DNA of 45,152 bases from Actinomycetota bacterium (lineage in GTDB: Bacteria > Actinomycetota > Actinomycetes > Actinomycetales > Kineosporiaceae), in NCBI GenBank assembly GCA_030837345.1, contig JAUPKQ010000075.1:1-45152 (forward strand), written 5' to 3'. The stretch's first letter is position 1. Every line of letters starts with the position of its first letter. The translations under genes and the position numbers were made by a program. Under the pieces are notes generated by a model. It was not told the origin of the DNA, searched no databases, and saw nothing but the letters and a program-made list of their open reading frames with translations. Positions 8,429-17,293 of the stretch are shown one piece after another.

Positions 8429-9906
8429 CCGCGTCGCCGTCCGCCTCCGGCCTCGCCTCCGCCCTCGACGCCCTCGCGCTCGTCGGCGAGCGTGCGGGGC
8501 TCGACGCCCTCGCCGCCCGGACCGAGGGCGCGGCACTCGCCGCCACCGTGTCCGAACCGGCCACGGGAGCGGCTCAGGACTGGGCGGCCGAGCTGGGCAG
8601 CGACGTCCAGGGGTTCTTCGACGCCGCGGTCGGTGCCCGTCGGTACCGGTCGGCCCCCACCCCGGGGCTGGCGGCTCTCGTCACCGCGGCGTCGCCGCAC
8701 GCGGGCGAGTACGCGCGTGCCCTCGCCGACGTCGCGGCGTCCGCGATCCTGCTCGGTACCCCGTCGGCCCGGGTCGCCGAGAACGCGGCCATCGCCTCCG
8801 CCGCCCAGCTGGGGGCGGTGCCCTCGCGGCCGCGGACACCGCCCGGTGCGGAACCGGCCCAGGCCCCGACACCCGCCCGGACCCCGACCCCGGAACCCGC
8901 GGCGGCCCAGGAACCCACGGCGTCCCCGGCCCCGGAACCTGAGCCGGAGCCCGCGGCGTCGCTGGAGGACCTTCTCGCCGAACTCGACCTGTTGACCGGG
9001 CTCGACGAGGTCAAGTCCGAGATCCACCGGCAGTCGCAGCTCCTGCGGGTCGAGAGGCTCCGGATCTCCGCGGGGCTGCGCAGGCCGACGATCACCCGGC
9101 ATCTGGTCTTCCTCGGCAACCCGGGCACGGGCAAGACGACCGTCGCCCGGCTGCTCGCGGGCATCTACCGCGCGACCGGGCTGCTCAGCAAGGGACAGCT
9201 GGTGGAGGTCGACCGGTCGGAGCTCGTCGCCGGCTACCTCGGCCAGACCGCGACCAAGACCGCCGGGGTGGCCGCCTCGGCGATCGGCGGCGTCCTGTTC
9301 ATCGACGAGGCCTACAGCCTCGCGGGTGACCAGTACGGCGAGGAAGCCGTCGACACGCTCGTCAAGGAGATGGAGGACCACCGCGACGACCTCGTGGTCG
9401 TGGTGGCGGGGTATCCGGAGCCGATGCGGGAGTTCATCGAGTCCAACCCGGGGCTCGCGAGCCGCTTCCGGACGGTCATCACCTTTCCCGACTACACCGA
9501 CGACGAACTCGTGGAGATCTTCACGCGGCTCGCCGAGGAGGCCGACTACGAGCTGGGGCAGGCGACACGCGATCGTTTCCGCGAGATCCTTGCCATGACC
9601 CCCCGGGGGGAGGGCTTCGGGAACGGACGCTTCGCGCGGAACGTCCTCGAAGCAGCGGTGGGTCGTCACGCGTGGCGGTTGAGGGACGTCGAGTCACCGT
9701 CGATCGAGCAGCTCCGGGAGATATTCCCGGAGGATCTCTCGGACGAGGTGGGGGGAGAGGACACGATGGCGGACGACGTCGGGCGGGGAGGCCCTGACAC
9801 GATCCCCGAAGGGATCCAGATTCCGGGGGACATGACCTACGAGTCCGGGAACGAGCCCTGGGAGGGGCCCGGGACCGTGACCGAACGACCGGAGGCGACG
9901 CGGTGA
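8425..9906 (+). CDS. CbxX/SpoVK-type AAA ATPase
   Basis: The 493-residue protein has a variable N-terminal helical domain (about 1-130), a Pro/Glu/Ala-rich linker (about 133-180), and a CbxX/CfqX AAA+ domain: LTGLDEVKSEIHRQ, Walker A GNPGTGKTT at 231-239, the pore-type SELVAGYLGQTATKT segment, Walker B VLFIDEAYSL, an arginine-finger GLASRFRT, and the small-domain GFGNGRFARN. The same domain type occurs in ESX EccA and in CbbX, which remodel protein complexes. The C-terminal ~60 residues after the lid are acidic and polar. It is coupled by GTGA overlaps to both neighbours. A role in remodelling the TelA/GlnX/PknG assembly is inference. Confidence 0.9.
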   Translation: MTASPSASGLASALDALALVGERAGLDALAARTEGAALAATVSEPATGAAQDWAAELGSDVQGFFDAAVGARRYRSAPTPGLAALVTAASPHAGEYARALADVAASAILLGTPSARVAENAAIASAAQLGAVPSRPRTPPGAEPAQAPTPARTPTPEPAAAQEPTASPAPEPEPEPAASLEDLLAELDLLTGLDEVKSEIHRQSQLLRVERLRISAGLRRPTITRHLVFLGNPGTGKTTVARLLAGIYRATGLLSKGQLVEVDRSELVAGYLGQTATKTAGVAASAIGGVLFIDEAYSLAGDQYGEEAVDTLVKEMEDHRDDLVVVVAGYPEPMREFIESNPGLASRFRTVITFPDYTDDELVEIFTRLAEEADYELGQATRDRFREILAMTPRGEGFGNGRFARNVLEAAVGRHAWRLRDVESPSIEQLREIFPEDLSDEVGGEDTMADDVGRGGPDTIPEGIQIPGDMTYESGNEPWEGPGTVTERPEATR

Positions 9907-11312
9907 CCCAGCTGACGACCCCGCCCCGGGCGCCCGTTCCCTCCGGGTACCGGCACCCCGCGGTACCGGGTCCGTCCGGGCAGCCGGCCGGGCCTTTCGA
10001 GATCCTGGTGCCCGGCCGCCGCCCACCGGCCGTCAGCCAACGCCGGGCGGCCCTGCGGACCACCTTCGAGGGGACGCCGGGACACCTCCGGTTGCTCGGG
10101 ATCACCGCTGTCCTGTCCTGCCTCGTCCTGTCGCTGGTCGGCTTCGGCGCCTTCACCGCCCGGGCGAACGCCCTCGCGTCGGCCCGGGCGGACGCCGCCC
10201 AGCTGATCCGGGTGCAGGAGATCGCCACCCAGCTGGTCGCGGCCGACTCCCTCTTCACGAACGGGTACCTCGCCGACGGATTCGAGTCCGCCACGAACCT
10301 CGCCGGGTACGACGAGGCGATCCGTGAGGCGTCGAGCCTGATCGCCGAGGCCGCCGCCGCGAAACCCTCGGACGCCCGGGCCCTCGCCGCGGTCAACGAC
10401 GGGCTGACGGAGTACACCGCCAGGGTCGCCTCGGCACGGGCGAACAACGTCCACGCCTACCAGGTCTCCACCGGATACCTCCGGCAGGCCAACGTGCTGC
10501 TGCGTGGGGACGGCGGCACCGGCCAGGTCAAGGGGATGCTCCCGGCCCTGCAGACCCTGATGACCGACAGCGCCGGCAGGGTCGACGCCGCGTACGACGA
10601 CTCCCGTCTCGCCACCTGGCTGCTCCTGTTCACCGTCCTCGTCACGGTCGGCGGGCTCGTCACGGTCCAGGTCCGGCTCGCCCGCCGGACCCACCGGTAC
10701 CTCAACGTCCCCCTCGTGGCGTCGACCGTCATCGCGCTCCTCGTCCTCGGGGTGGGCGCCGTGGTGATGATGAGTGCCCAGACGCAGGCCGACGACGTCC
10801 GCGACACCTCGTACCGGGTCCTCCAGAACGTCGCCCGCGCCCGGATCGAGGCCTACACCGCGAAGTCGGCCGAGAGCATCACCCTGATCTACCTCGGGAC
10901 CGGCGGTGGGCACGCCGCCGCGCAGAAGCAGTTCCAGGAGTCCACCCGGGAGGCCTCCGAACGGCTGCGGGACGTCGCGGCCGCGAGCCGGGGCCCGGCC
11001 GGACGGGCCGAACTCGCCGCGTGGCAGGCCAAGCACGCGGCCGTCCTCAAACTGGCGGCCTCCGACTACCGGTCCGCGGCGAAGGAGGCGACGAAGAACG
11101 CCTCCGACCCCGCGTCGCTCAACGGCTCCTTCGCCGCCCTGGAGAAGGCGACCGACATCGCGCTCGAGGCCCATGCGGCGTCCGTCGACCGGGGGCTGCT
11201 CGCGGGCCGGGGCCCCTTGCTGGTTCTCAGCTGGCTCGCGATCCTCGCCGGCCTGGTCGCCGCGGTCTCGTCGTGGGCGGGGATCGCGCAACGGCTGGAG
11301 GAGTACCGATGA
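9903..11312 (+). CDS. glnX: GlnX-like four-helix membrane sensor
   Basis: This 469-residue membrane protein has hydrophobic helices near residues 63-86, 236-257, 264-290 and 438-460. Two helical extracytoplasmic domains, about 150 residues each, resemble four-helix-bundle sensor domains (ASARADAAQLIRVQEIATQL; YRVLQNVARARIEAYTAKSA). Topology and position immediately before GlnH and PknG match mycobacterial GlnX, which relays binding of Asp/Glu by GlnH across the membrane to PknG. A Pro-rich cytoplasmic N-terminus of about 60 residues and the short C-terminal tail (AQRLEEYR) would face the cytosol. It overlaps the AAA gene by GTGA and glnH by ATGA. Confidence 0.85.
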   Translation: MTQLTTPPRAPVPSGYRHPAVPGPSGQPAGPFEILVPGRRPPAVSQRRAALRTTFEGTPGHLRLLGITAVLSCLVLSLVGFGAFTARANALASARADAAQLIRVQEIATQLVAADSLFTNGYLADGFESATNLAGYDEAIREASSLIAEAAAAKPSDARALAAVNDGLTEYTARVASARANNVHAYQVSTGYLRQANVLLRGDGGTGQVKGMLPALQTLMTDSAGRVDAAYDDSRLATWLLLFTVLVTVGGLVTVQVRLARRTHRYLNVPLVASTVIALLVLGVGAVVMMSAQTQADDVRDTSYRVLQNVARARIEAYTAKSAESITLIYLGTGGGHAAAQKQFQESTREASERLRDVAAASRGPAGRAELAAWQAKHAAVLKLAASDYRSAAKEATKNASDPASLNGSFAALEKATDIALEAHAASVDRGLLAGRGPLLVLSWLAILAGLVAAVSSWAGIAQRLEEYR

Positions 11313-12400
11313 GCGTCACCGGCCGTCCGCCGACGGCGACCACGGCCCGGGGCCTCGTCGCCGTCCTCGTGACCGTCCTGGCGGGGACGACCGGCTGCGC
11401 CGCCGCCGGGGCGGGGCCGAGGGACGTCCTCGGCGCGATGCAGGGGCGCCAGCAGGTCGAGGAGGCCGCCGCCTCGGTCGCCGCGGCGAAGGCCTCCCGG
11501 TCGGCCGCCACGGCGTCCGGGAAGGTGGCCTCGGAGTGCTCACCCTCGCAGGAGGCGTCCTTCCCTCCGCTGTCCTCCCTCCCCGCACCGGGCAAGGCCC
11601 CGGCGGGCACTCTCGCCGCGAAGATCACGGCTCGTGGCTACCTGGTCGTCGGTGTCTCCGGTGACACCCGGCTGCTCGGCGCCCGCAACGCCCGGAAATC
11701 CGGTCAGCTGGAGGGCTTCGACATCGAGCTCGCCAAGGCCCTCGCCCGTGCGATCTTCGGCACCTCCGACAACCGCGTCCGCTTCAAGGTGATCACCGCT
11801 GGGGAGCGTTTCGCCCTGGTGAACAAGGGCGCCGACGCCGGAGGGGTCGACATCGTCGCCCGCGCCGTGTCGATGACGTGCGAGCGGTGGAAGAGCTCGA
11901 ACCCGGTGGAGGGAGCCCTGTTCTCGGCGGGGTACTTCACGTCGGACCAGCGCCTCCTCGTGCGCAACGACCTCGGGGTGAAGAGCATCCAGGACCTCAA
12001 ACCCGGCCTCGACCGCGTCTGCGCGCCCATCGGGTCGACAAGCCTCGCCGAACTGGCGGAGCACAAGTTCGTCAAACCGGTCGCCGCCGAGATCCACAGC
12101 GACTGTCTCGCCCTCTGGCAGGAGGGACGGGTCGCCGCCATCACGGGGGACGACGCGATCCTCGCCGGTTTCGCCGACCAGGACCCCCGCGCCGTCGTGG
12201 TCGGCACGCCGATGGACACGACGTACTACGCCTTCGCGATCGGCCGCGGGCAGGAGGACTTCGTCCAGTACGTCAACGCGGTGATGGAGACGCCCGCGTT
12301 CCAGAGCTCCTGGGCGGCCGCGTACGCCACCTACCTCAAGGCCGGTCTTGGCGAGCGCTCCTTCCCGGCCCCGAACTACTCGCGGCCGCTGAGCCGTTGA
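11309..12400 (+). CDS. glnH: GlnH-like glutamate/aspartate-binding lipoprotein
   Basis: The 363-residue protein starts at ATG 11309, with GGAGGAG 5 nt upstream. A short hydrophobic segment ending LAGTTGC gives a plausible lipobox, so it is probably anchored outside the membrane. A helical Ala-rich spacer (about 45-75) precedes a periplasmic-binding-protein type 2 fold: YLVVGVSGDTRLLGARN, GFDIELAKALARAIFG, GGVDIVARAVSMTCERW, and AAITGDDAILAGFA. In Mycobacterium tuberculosis GlnH binds Asp and Glu and signals through GlnX to PknG rather than feeding a transporter. No ABC permease or ATPase lies nearby, which supports a sensing role here. Confidence 0.9.
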   Translation: MSVTGRPPTATTARGLVAVLVTVLAGTTGCAAAGAGPRDVLGAMQGRQQVEEAAASVAAAKASRSAATASGKVASECSPSQEASFPPLSSLPAPGKAPAGTLAAKITARGYLVVGVSGDTRLLGARNARKSGQLEGFDIELAKALARAIFGTSDNRVRFKVITAGERFALVNKGADAGGVDIVARAVSMTCERWKSSNPVEGALFSAGYFTSDQRLLVRNDLGVKSIQDLKPGLDRVCAPIGSTSLAELAEHKFVKPVAAEIHSDCLALWQEGRVAAITGDDAILAGFADQDPRAVVVGTPMDTTYYAFAIGRGQEDFVQYVNAVMETPAFQSSWAAAYATYLKAGLGERSFPAPNYSRPLSR

Positions 12401-12402
12401 CG

Positions 12403-13629
12403 GTGGCGTCAGGGGTGAACGGGATCAACGGACCGGGCGAGACGGCGAGCGGCGCGGCGACGGCGCCCGCCGCTCCCGGGCGTCTCGGGGCCCCGGGGTC
12501 CGTGGCGGCCCTCGCCGGCTACCTGACCGCCCTCGGCGCGTGGGTCGACGGACGGCGGCACGAACTCGACCAGCTCGACGCCTCCTCCCTCCGGGCCGAC
12601 GATCCCGACTCCTACGCCGGGGACGTCACGCTGTCGATGGCCCTGTGGCAGTCCGTCAGCGAGCGGTACCGGGCCCTTGAGTCCCAGTGGGACTCGGGCC
12701 GGGCCGACGTCCTCGCCCGGGAGCGGATGTCCGTCCTCATCTGGGGCCGCCAGGATGCCGGTCCTGCCGGTGCCGGTCCTGCCGGTGCCGGTCCCGCCGG
12801 GGGGATGGCGCTGTCGCTCGTCGAGGCGTGCCGCCTGTCGGACGCGCTGGCGGGCCAGCTGCGCACCCGTCTCGCCTTCGACCCGAGCGCGTCCGACGCC
12901 CCCGCGCGCGTGGCGGCCCTGCGCGCGGCGCTGGAGCGGCTGCGCGAACTGGTCCGGCAGGAGCCGACCTGGGGTCCCCAGGTGGAGAACCTCGCGGTGC
13001 GCGTCAACTCCGTCGCCACCCGCGCCGCCCGGGGCGCCGACGTCACCGACGTCCTCGGCACGCTGGAGACCGACGCGGCCAGAGGGGAACGCGACCTCAT
13101 CGTCCGGACGGCGAGCAAACGGCAGGCCGAGAGGGACGCCGTGGACGCCGTCCGGCGCCTCGCGGACGACCGGCGGACGGCCTCGGCTCGGCTCGACGCC
13201 CTGCGGGCCCGCGCGGTCGGTGTCCGCGCCCTCGTCACCCGCTGCGTCGCCGAGATCGCGAACGCGCCACGGCTCGCCCTCCCCGAGCCCGACGTCCTCG
13301 GCCCGGTTCCCGAGACGAGGGTCCCCCTCGACGCCTACCTCGCCCGGATGTCCGCCGTCGACCGGGCCTTCGACGTCGCCGAGCGGGCCTACTCGCGGCC
13401 CGTCGCCGAACGCGACGAGCTGAGCGGCAGGCTCGGCGCCTACCAGGTGATGGCGGCGCGCTCGGGCCGGGACACCGTCCCCGAGGTCACCGCCGCGCTC
13501 GCCCGGGTGCGTTCGGCCCTGGACGCCGTCCCGTGCGACGTGCGCGCGGCCGACGCGGCCCTCCAGGACTACACCCGACTGATCAGACCCGCCGGGTCTC
13601 CCGGCCCGACCTCCCGCCAGGAGCGATGA
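12403..13629 (+). CDS. coiled-coil protein of the pknG operon, unknown function
   Basis: The product is about 408 residues, rich in Ala, Arg, Glu and Leu, with long predicted helices (RVAALRAALERLRELVRQEP; ASKRQAERDAVDAVRRLADD) that look like coiled coil, and no membrane segment. GTG 12403 was chosen; a TTG at 12397 overlapping the glnH stop is an equally good coupled start. A GPAGA repeat of about 15 residues interrupts it near residues 119-133. It lies between glnH and pknG and overlaps pknG by one base, so it is probably made in step with the kinase. It could be a scaffold or a substrate of PknG; nothing in the sequence decides this. Confidence 0.75.
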   Translation: MASGVNGINGPGETASGAATAPAAPGRLGAPGSVAALAGYLTALGAWVDGRRHELDQLDASSLRADDPDSYAGDVTLSMALWQSVSERYRALESQWDSGRADVLARERMSVLIWGRQDAGPAGAGPAGAGPAGGMALSLVEACRLSDALAGQLRTRLAFDPSASDAPARVAALRAALERLRELVRQEPTWGPQVENLAVRVNSVATRAARGADVTDVLGTLETDAARGERDLIVRTASKRQAERDAVDAVRRLADDRRTASARLDALRARAVGVRALVTRCVAEIANAPRLALPEPDVLGPVPETRVPLDAYLARMSAVDRAFDVAERAYSRPVAERDELSGRLGAYQVMAARSGRDTVPEVTAALARVRSALDAVPCDVRAADAALQDYTRLIRPAGSPGPTSRQER

Positions 13630-15863
13630 TGACGGTGACGGCGTGCGCGCAACCGGGATGCACCGGCACGATCCAGGACGGGTACTGCGACGTCTGCGGC
13701 ATGCCGCCGGGATCCGTCGTCCCGCTGTCCGGTGCGGCGGACCCCGACGCCGGGGCCGCGATGTCCGGGATCGGCTCGTCGCCGTCCCGGCCGACCTCCT
13801 CCTCCAACCGGCTCGCCAGCGCGCCGCTCGGCAGCGTCCTCGCCTCGGGCAACTCCCGGACCGCCCGCAAGGGGACGTCGTCGGCACGGTTGCGTGGAGC
13901 CCGGCTGGGGGCCGGTCTGACCACGGTCCCTCTCGTCCCGGAGATCGACGCCGCCGCCGCTGTCCTGCGTGACCCCCAGGTCCCCGAGGACCGGCGCTTC
14001 TGCCCGTCGTGCGGCAACCCCGTCGGGCGTTCCCGGGAGGGCCGCCCCGGACGGACCGAGGGGTACTGCCCGCAGTGCCGCAACCCGTTCTCGTTCTCGC
14101 CGAAGCTCGCCGCCGGTGATCTGGTCAACGGCCAGTACGAGGTCGCGGGCTGCCTGGCCCACGGTGGCCTCGGCTGGATCTACCTCGCGTGGGACATCCA
14201 CCTCAACCGGCGGCCGGTGGTCCTCAAAGGCCTGCTGAACGCCGGGGACAAGGACGCCTACGAGGCGGCGCAGAAGGAGCGCGAGTTCCTGGCACGGGTC
14301 GCCTACCCGTCGATCGTCAAGGTGTACAACTTCGTCAAGCACGACGGGGCCGAGTACATCGTGATGGAGTACGTCGGCGGGACGTCCCTGAAGACCATCC
14401 TCAAGGACCGTATGCGGGCCAACGGCGGCCGGTACGACCCGGTCCCGGTCGACCAGGCGATCGCGTACATCGTCGAGGTGCTGCCCGCGTTCCAGTACCT
14501 GCACGACCTCGGCCTGCTGTACTGCGACTTCAAGCCCGACAACATGATCCAGGTCGGTGACGACGTCAAGCTGATCGACCTGGGCGGCGTGCGCCTGATC
14601 AGCGACATGGACTCGGCGATCTACGGGACGATCGGGTACCAGGCGCCGGAGGTCGCGCAGATCGGACCGACCGTCCCGTCGGACATCTACACGATCGGCC
14701 GCACCCTCGCCGTCCTGATCATGGAGTTCCGGGGCTACCAGACGACCTACGCGACGAGCCTGCCCGCCGTCGAGGAGACCCCGATCTTCCGGGAGAACGA
14801 CTCGCTCTACCGCCTGATCGCCAAGGCGTGCGCCCCCGACCCGGCCGACCGTTTCACCTCGGCGGACGAGATGCGGGTGCAGCTCGTCGGCGTCCTGCGG
14901 GAGATCGTCGCCCGCACCCAGCCGGACGTCGCGCTGCACTCGGCCGCGTCGGTCCTGTTCGGGCCGCCCGCCGTCACCGCCGAGAGGCTCGACTGGCACC
15001 ATCTGCCGACGCTCCGGGTCGACCCCGGCGACGCGATGGCGAGCTGGTTGACCACGGTCTCGGACGCCACCCCCGCCGAGCTGTTGCGGGCCCTGGACGG
15101 CGTCCGGGCACCCACGGTCGAGGTGCGGCTGGCGAAGGCCCGGGCGGCCCTCGGGACGAACCGGCCCGACATCGCCGACCAGGTCGTCGCCGACGTCCTC
15201 ACCGAGGATCCCTGGGAGTGGCGGGCGATCTGGATGCAGGGCCTGTCCTCCCTCGTCTCGGGCGACGTCCGGGCGGCCCGCGCCGCGTTCAACGCCGTGT
15301 ACGGTCAGGTGCCCGGTGAGCTGGCCCCCAAACTCGCCTTGGCGATGGCCTGCGAGAACAGTGACGAGCCTGACGTCGCCGAGGCGCTCTACGCCACGTG
15401 CGCGCGGACCGACGCCAACTACACCGCCCCCGCGGCGTTCGGTCTCGCCCGGATCCGCGCGGCGCGGGGTGACGTGGACGGCGCCGTGACGGCGCTCGAC
15501 ATGATTCCTCCCACCAGCCGGGCCTTCGTGCCCGCCCGTCAACGAAGGGCCACCATGCTCGCCGAGGCCGGACGTGGCCTGGCAGGTCTCGCCGAGGCTC
15601 TGGCCAGCATCGAGACCGTGACGATCGAACCGCTCTCGCGGGCCCGCCTCCGCGCCGACGTCCTGGCGTCGGCGCTGCACGAGGTCACCACGAACGGGGA
15701 ACGCCCGGACCTCCAGATCGGCGGGGTCCTCGCCCGTGAGGTGTCGCTGCGGGACGGGCTGGAGCTGGCCTACCGCCACCTGGCGGGTCTCACTCCCGAT
15801 CCCCGCGGACGGATACGACTCGTCGACCAGGCGAACGCCGTGCGCCGCTGGAGTCTGCGATGA
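13629..15863 (+). CDS. pknG: serine/threonine protein kinase PknG
   Basis: The 744-residue protein has every part of PknG. An extra N-terminal zinc ribbon (Cys6, Cys11, Cys20, Cys23; GYCDVCGMPP) comes first, then a rubredoxin-like domain (Cys125, Cys128, Cys147, Cys150). The kinase domain follows: CLAHGGLGWIYLAWD, Lys200 in VVLKGLL, the catalytic loop YCDFKPDN with Asp300 and Lys302 and no preceding Arg, and DLGGV with metal-binding Asp317. Last is a C-terminal TPR domain (PGELAPKLALAMA, IPPTSRAF). In mycobacteria PknG phosphorylates the FHA protein GarA to control 2-oxoglutarate and glutamate metabolism. AGGAG lies 5 nt before ATG 13629; ATG 13626 is an alternative start. The stop overlaps the phosphatase start (ATGA). 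Confidence 0.96.
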   Translation: MTVTACAQPGCTGTIQDGYCDVCGMPPGSVVPLSGAADPDAGAAMSGIGSSPSRPTSSSNRLASAPLGSVLASGNSRTARKGTSSARLRGARLGAGLTTVPLVPEIDAAAAVLRDPQVPEDRRFCPSCGNPVGRSREGRPGRTEGYCPQCRNPFSFSPKLAAGDLVNGQYEVAGCLAHGGLGWIYLAWDIHLNRRPVVLKGLLNAGDKDAYEAAQKEREFLARVAYPSIVKVYNFVKHDGAEYIVMEYVGGTSLKTILKDRMRANGGRYDPVPVDQAIAYIVEVLPAFQYLHDLGLLYCDFKPDNMIQVGDDVKLIDLGGVRLISDMDSAIYGTIGYQAPEVAQIGPTVPSDIYTIGRTLAVLIMEFRGYQTTYATSLPAVEETPIFRENDSLYRLIAKACAPDPADRFTSADEMRVQLVGVLREIVARTQPDVALHSAASVLFGPPAVTAERLDWHHLPTLRVDPGDAMASWLTTVSDATPAELLRALDGVRAPTVEVRLAKARAALGTNRPDIADQVVADVLTEDPWEWRAIWMQGLSSLVSGDVRAARAAFNAVYGQVPGELAPKLALAMACENSDEPDVAEALYATCARTDANYTAPAAFGLARIRAARGDVDGAVTALDMIPPTSRAFVPARQRRATMLAEAGRGLAGLAEALASIETVTIEPLSRARLRADVLASALHEVTTNGERPDLQIGGVLAREVSLRDGLELAYRHLAGLTPDPRGRIRLVDQANAVRRWSLR

Positions 15864-17158
15864 ACGACGTGACCGTCACCTGCCCGAACTGCTCCTCGCC
15901 CCTCGCGCCCGAGGACGCCTTCTGCGAGGAGTGCGGCTTCCAGGTCGCCCCGGCGTCCGTGGCGACCCGTCCGGAGACCGCGGGGCTCGGCGCGGTCGGC
16001 CGTCTCCAGGTCCAGGCGGGGGAGGAGATCGGCGGGGTGGACGCCGACAGCGTCCAGTTCGACGCGGCCGCCCGGCCCTCCGGTCCTCCCCGGCGGCCCG
16101 GCGTCCGGGTGCTCGACGTCGACGTCGAGACCATCGCGGCGACCTGTGCCTCGTGCTCCGGTCTGATCGCGTCGGACGGGTACTGCGAGCAGTGCGGCAC
16201 GCCGGCGCCCCGGCCCCGTGACCACTGGGTCGAGCAGCCCGCGAGCTGGGTCGCCCTGGCCTGTGACCGGGGGGTCCGCCACTCGATCAACCAGGACGGC
16301 GCGGCGGCCGGCGCGGGAGCGGAGCCCGGGTCGTTCGCGGCGATGGTCGTCTGCGACGGCGTCTCGTCGGCGGCGCGTTCCGAGCTCGCGAGCCTGGCCG
16401 CGGCCCGCGCGGCCCGCGACGTCCTCACCGCGCCCAGGGAGGCGAACGGTTCCGGCGTCCCGGCGGGGCCGGGCGCCCAGCCGCCGGCCGTCCGGTCGTC
16501 GTTCGGTCAGACCACCGGCTCCGGGGCCGGACGGGCTCCGGACACGCTGCCGTTCCTCCCGCTTCCCGGCATCGAACTGCCGGTGGGTTCCTCAGCGGTC
16601 CAGAGCCAGGCCTCGCTCCTCGCCGCCGCCATGCGGGAGGCGGGCGCGGCCGCGCAGGAGCGCGCGGCGGCCGCCGCGTCCGATCCGCCCGAGTACAACC
16701 CGCCCGCGTGCACGTTCGCCGCGGCAGTCGTCGACGGGGGCGTCCTCGTCGCGGGATGGGTCGGCGACAGCCGCGTCTACTGGCTGCCGGACGACGGGAC
16801 GCCGCTCCAGCTCAGCGAGGACGACTCGCTGGCGGGCGAGGCGATCCGCCACGGCCTGCCGAGGGAGGACGCCGAGCGGTCGCCCCACGCGCACAGCATC
16901 ACGCGCTGGCTGGGCTTCGACGCCCCGGACCCGCAGCCGCGCACCTCCGTCCGGCGGATCGACACCCCCGCCTGGGTGCTGGTGTGCACCGACGGGCTGT
17001 GGAACTACTGCTCGGAGGCGACGGCGGTGCGCGATCTCGTCCGGCACGTCGTCAGCCTGCACGGGCCGGACGTCGTCCGTGTCTCCGAGGGCCTGGTGAC
17101 CTGGGCGATCGAACAGGGCGGCCACGACAACATCTCCGTCGTCCTTGCGAGGGTCTGA
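15860..17158 (+). CDS. PP2C-family protein phosphatase with two zinc ribbons
   Basis: The 432-residue protein begins with a zinc ribbon (Cys8, Cys11, Cys22, Cys25; FCEECGF) and a second one near residues 96-113 (CASC...GYCEQCGTP). A PP2C domain follows: DRGVRHSINQDG, MVVCDGVSS for the first metal-binding Asp, WVGDSRVYW, LVCTDGLWNY, and HDNISVVLARV. The usual DGMGG is replaced by DGVSS. A Gly/Ala/Pro-rich insert of about 100 residues splits the domain after the second helix. Overlap with pknG (ATGA) makes it the likely antagonist of PknG, since PknG-only operons in mycobacteria lack an adjacent phosphatase. Substrate assignment is inference. Confidence 0.9.
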   Translation: MNDVTVTCPNCSSPLAPEDAFCEECGFQVAPASVATRPETAGLGAVGRLQVQAGEEIGGVDADSVQFDAAARPSGPPRRPGVRVLDVDVETIAATCASCSGLIASDGYCEQCGTPAPRPRDHWVEQPASWVALACDRGVRHSINQDGAAAGAGAEPGSFAAMVVCDGVSSAARSELASLAAARAARDVLTAPREANGSGVPAGPGAQPPAVRSSFGQTTGSGAGRAPDTLPFLPLPGIELPVGSSAVQSQASLLAAAMREAGAAAQERAAAAASDPPEYNPPACTFAAAVVDGGVLVAGWVGDSRVYWLPDDGTPLQLSEDDSLAGEAIRHGLPREDAERSPHAHSITRWLGFDAPDPQPRTSVRRIDTPAWVLVCTDGLWNYCSEATAVRDLVRHVVSLHGPDVVRVSEGLVTWAIEQGGHDNISVVLARV

Positions 17159-17293
17159 TGAGCGCGGCCGGGTGAACTCCCGGGGGATGGCCTCCGTTCG
17201 AGGCGGGGGGCCGCCAGGATGTCAAGAGTGCGTTGATGTGCGACTAGATGTGCGGATGGTTCCAGCGGACGCAGGAACGAAGGGGATGGGGAG

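Noticed and set aside
13569-15779. 736-codon open frame antisense to pknG
   Set aside because: It mirrors the strong GC third-position bias of pknG; the product is Arg/Asp/Gly/Val-rich with no domain, and every PknG motif is on the plus strand.
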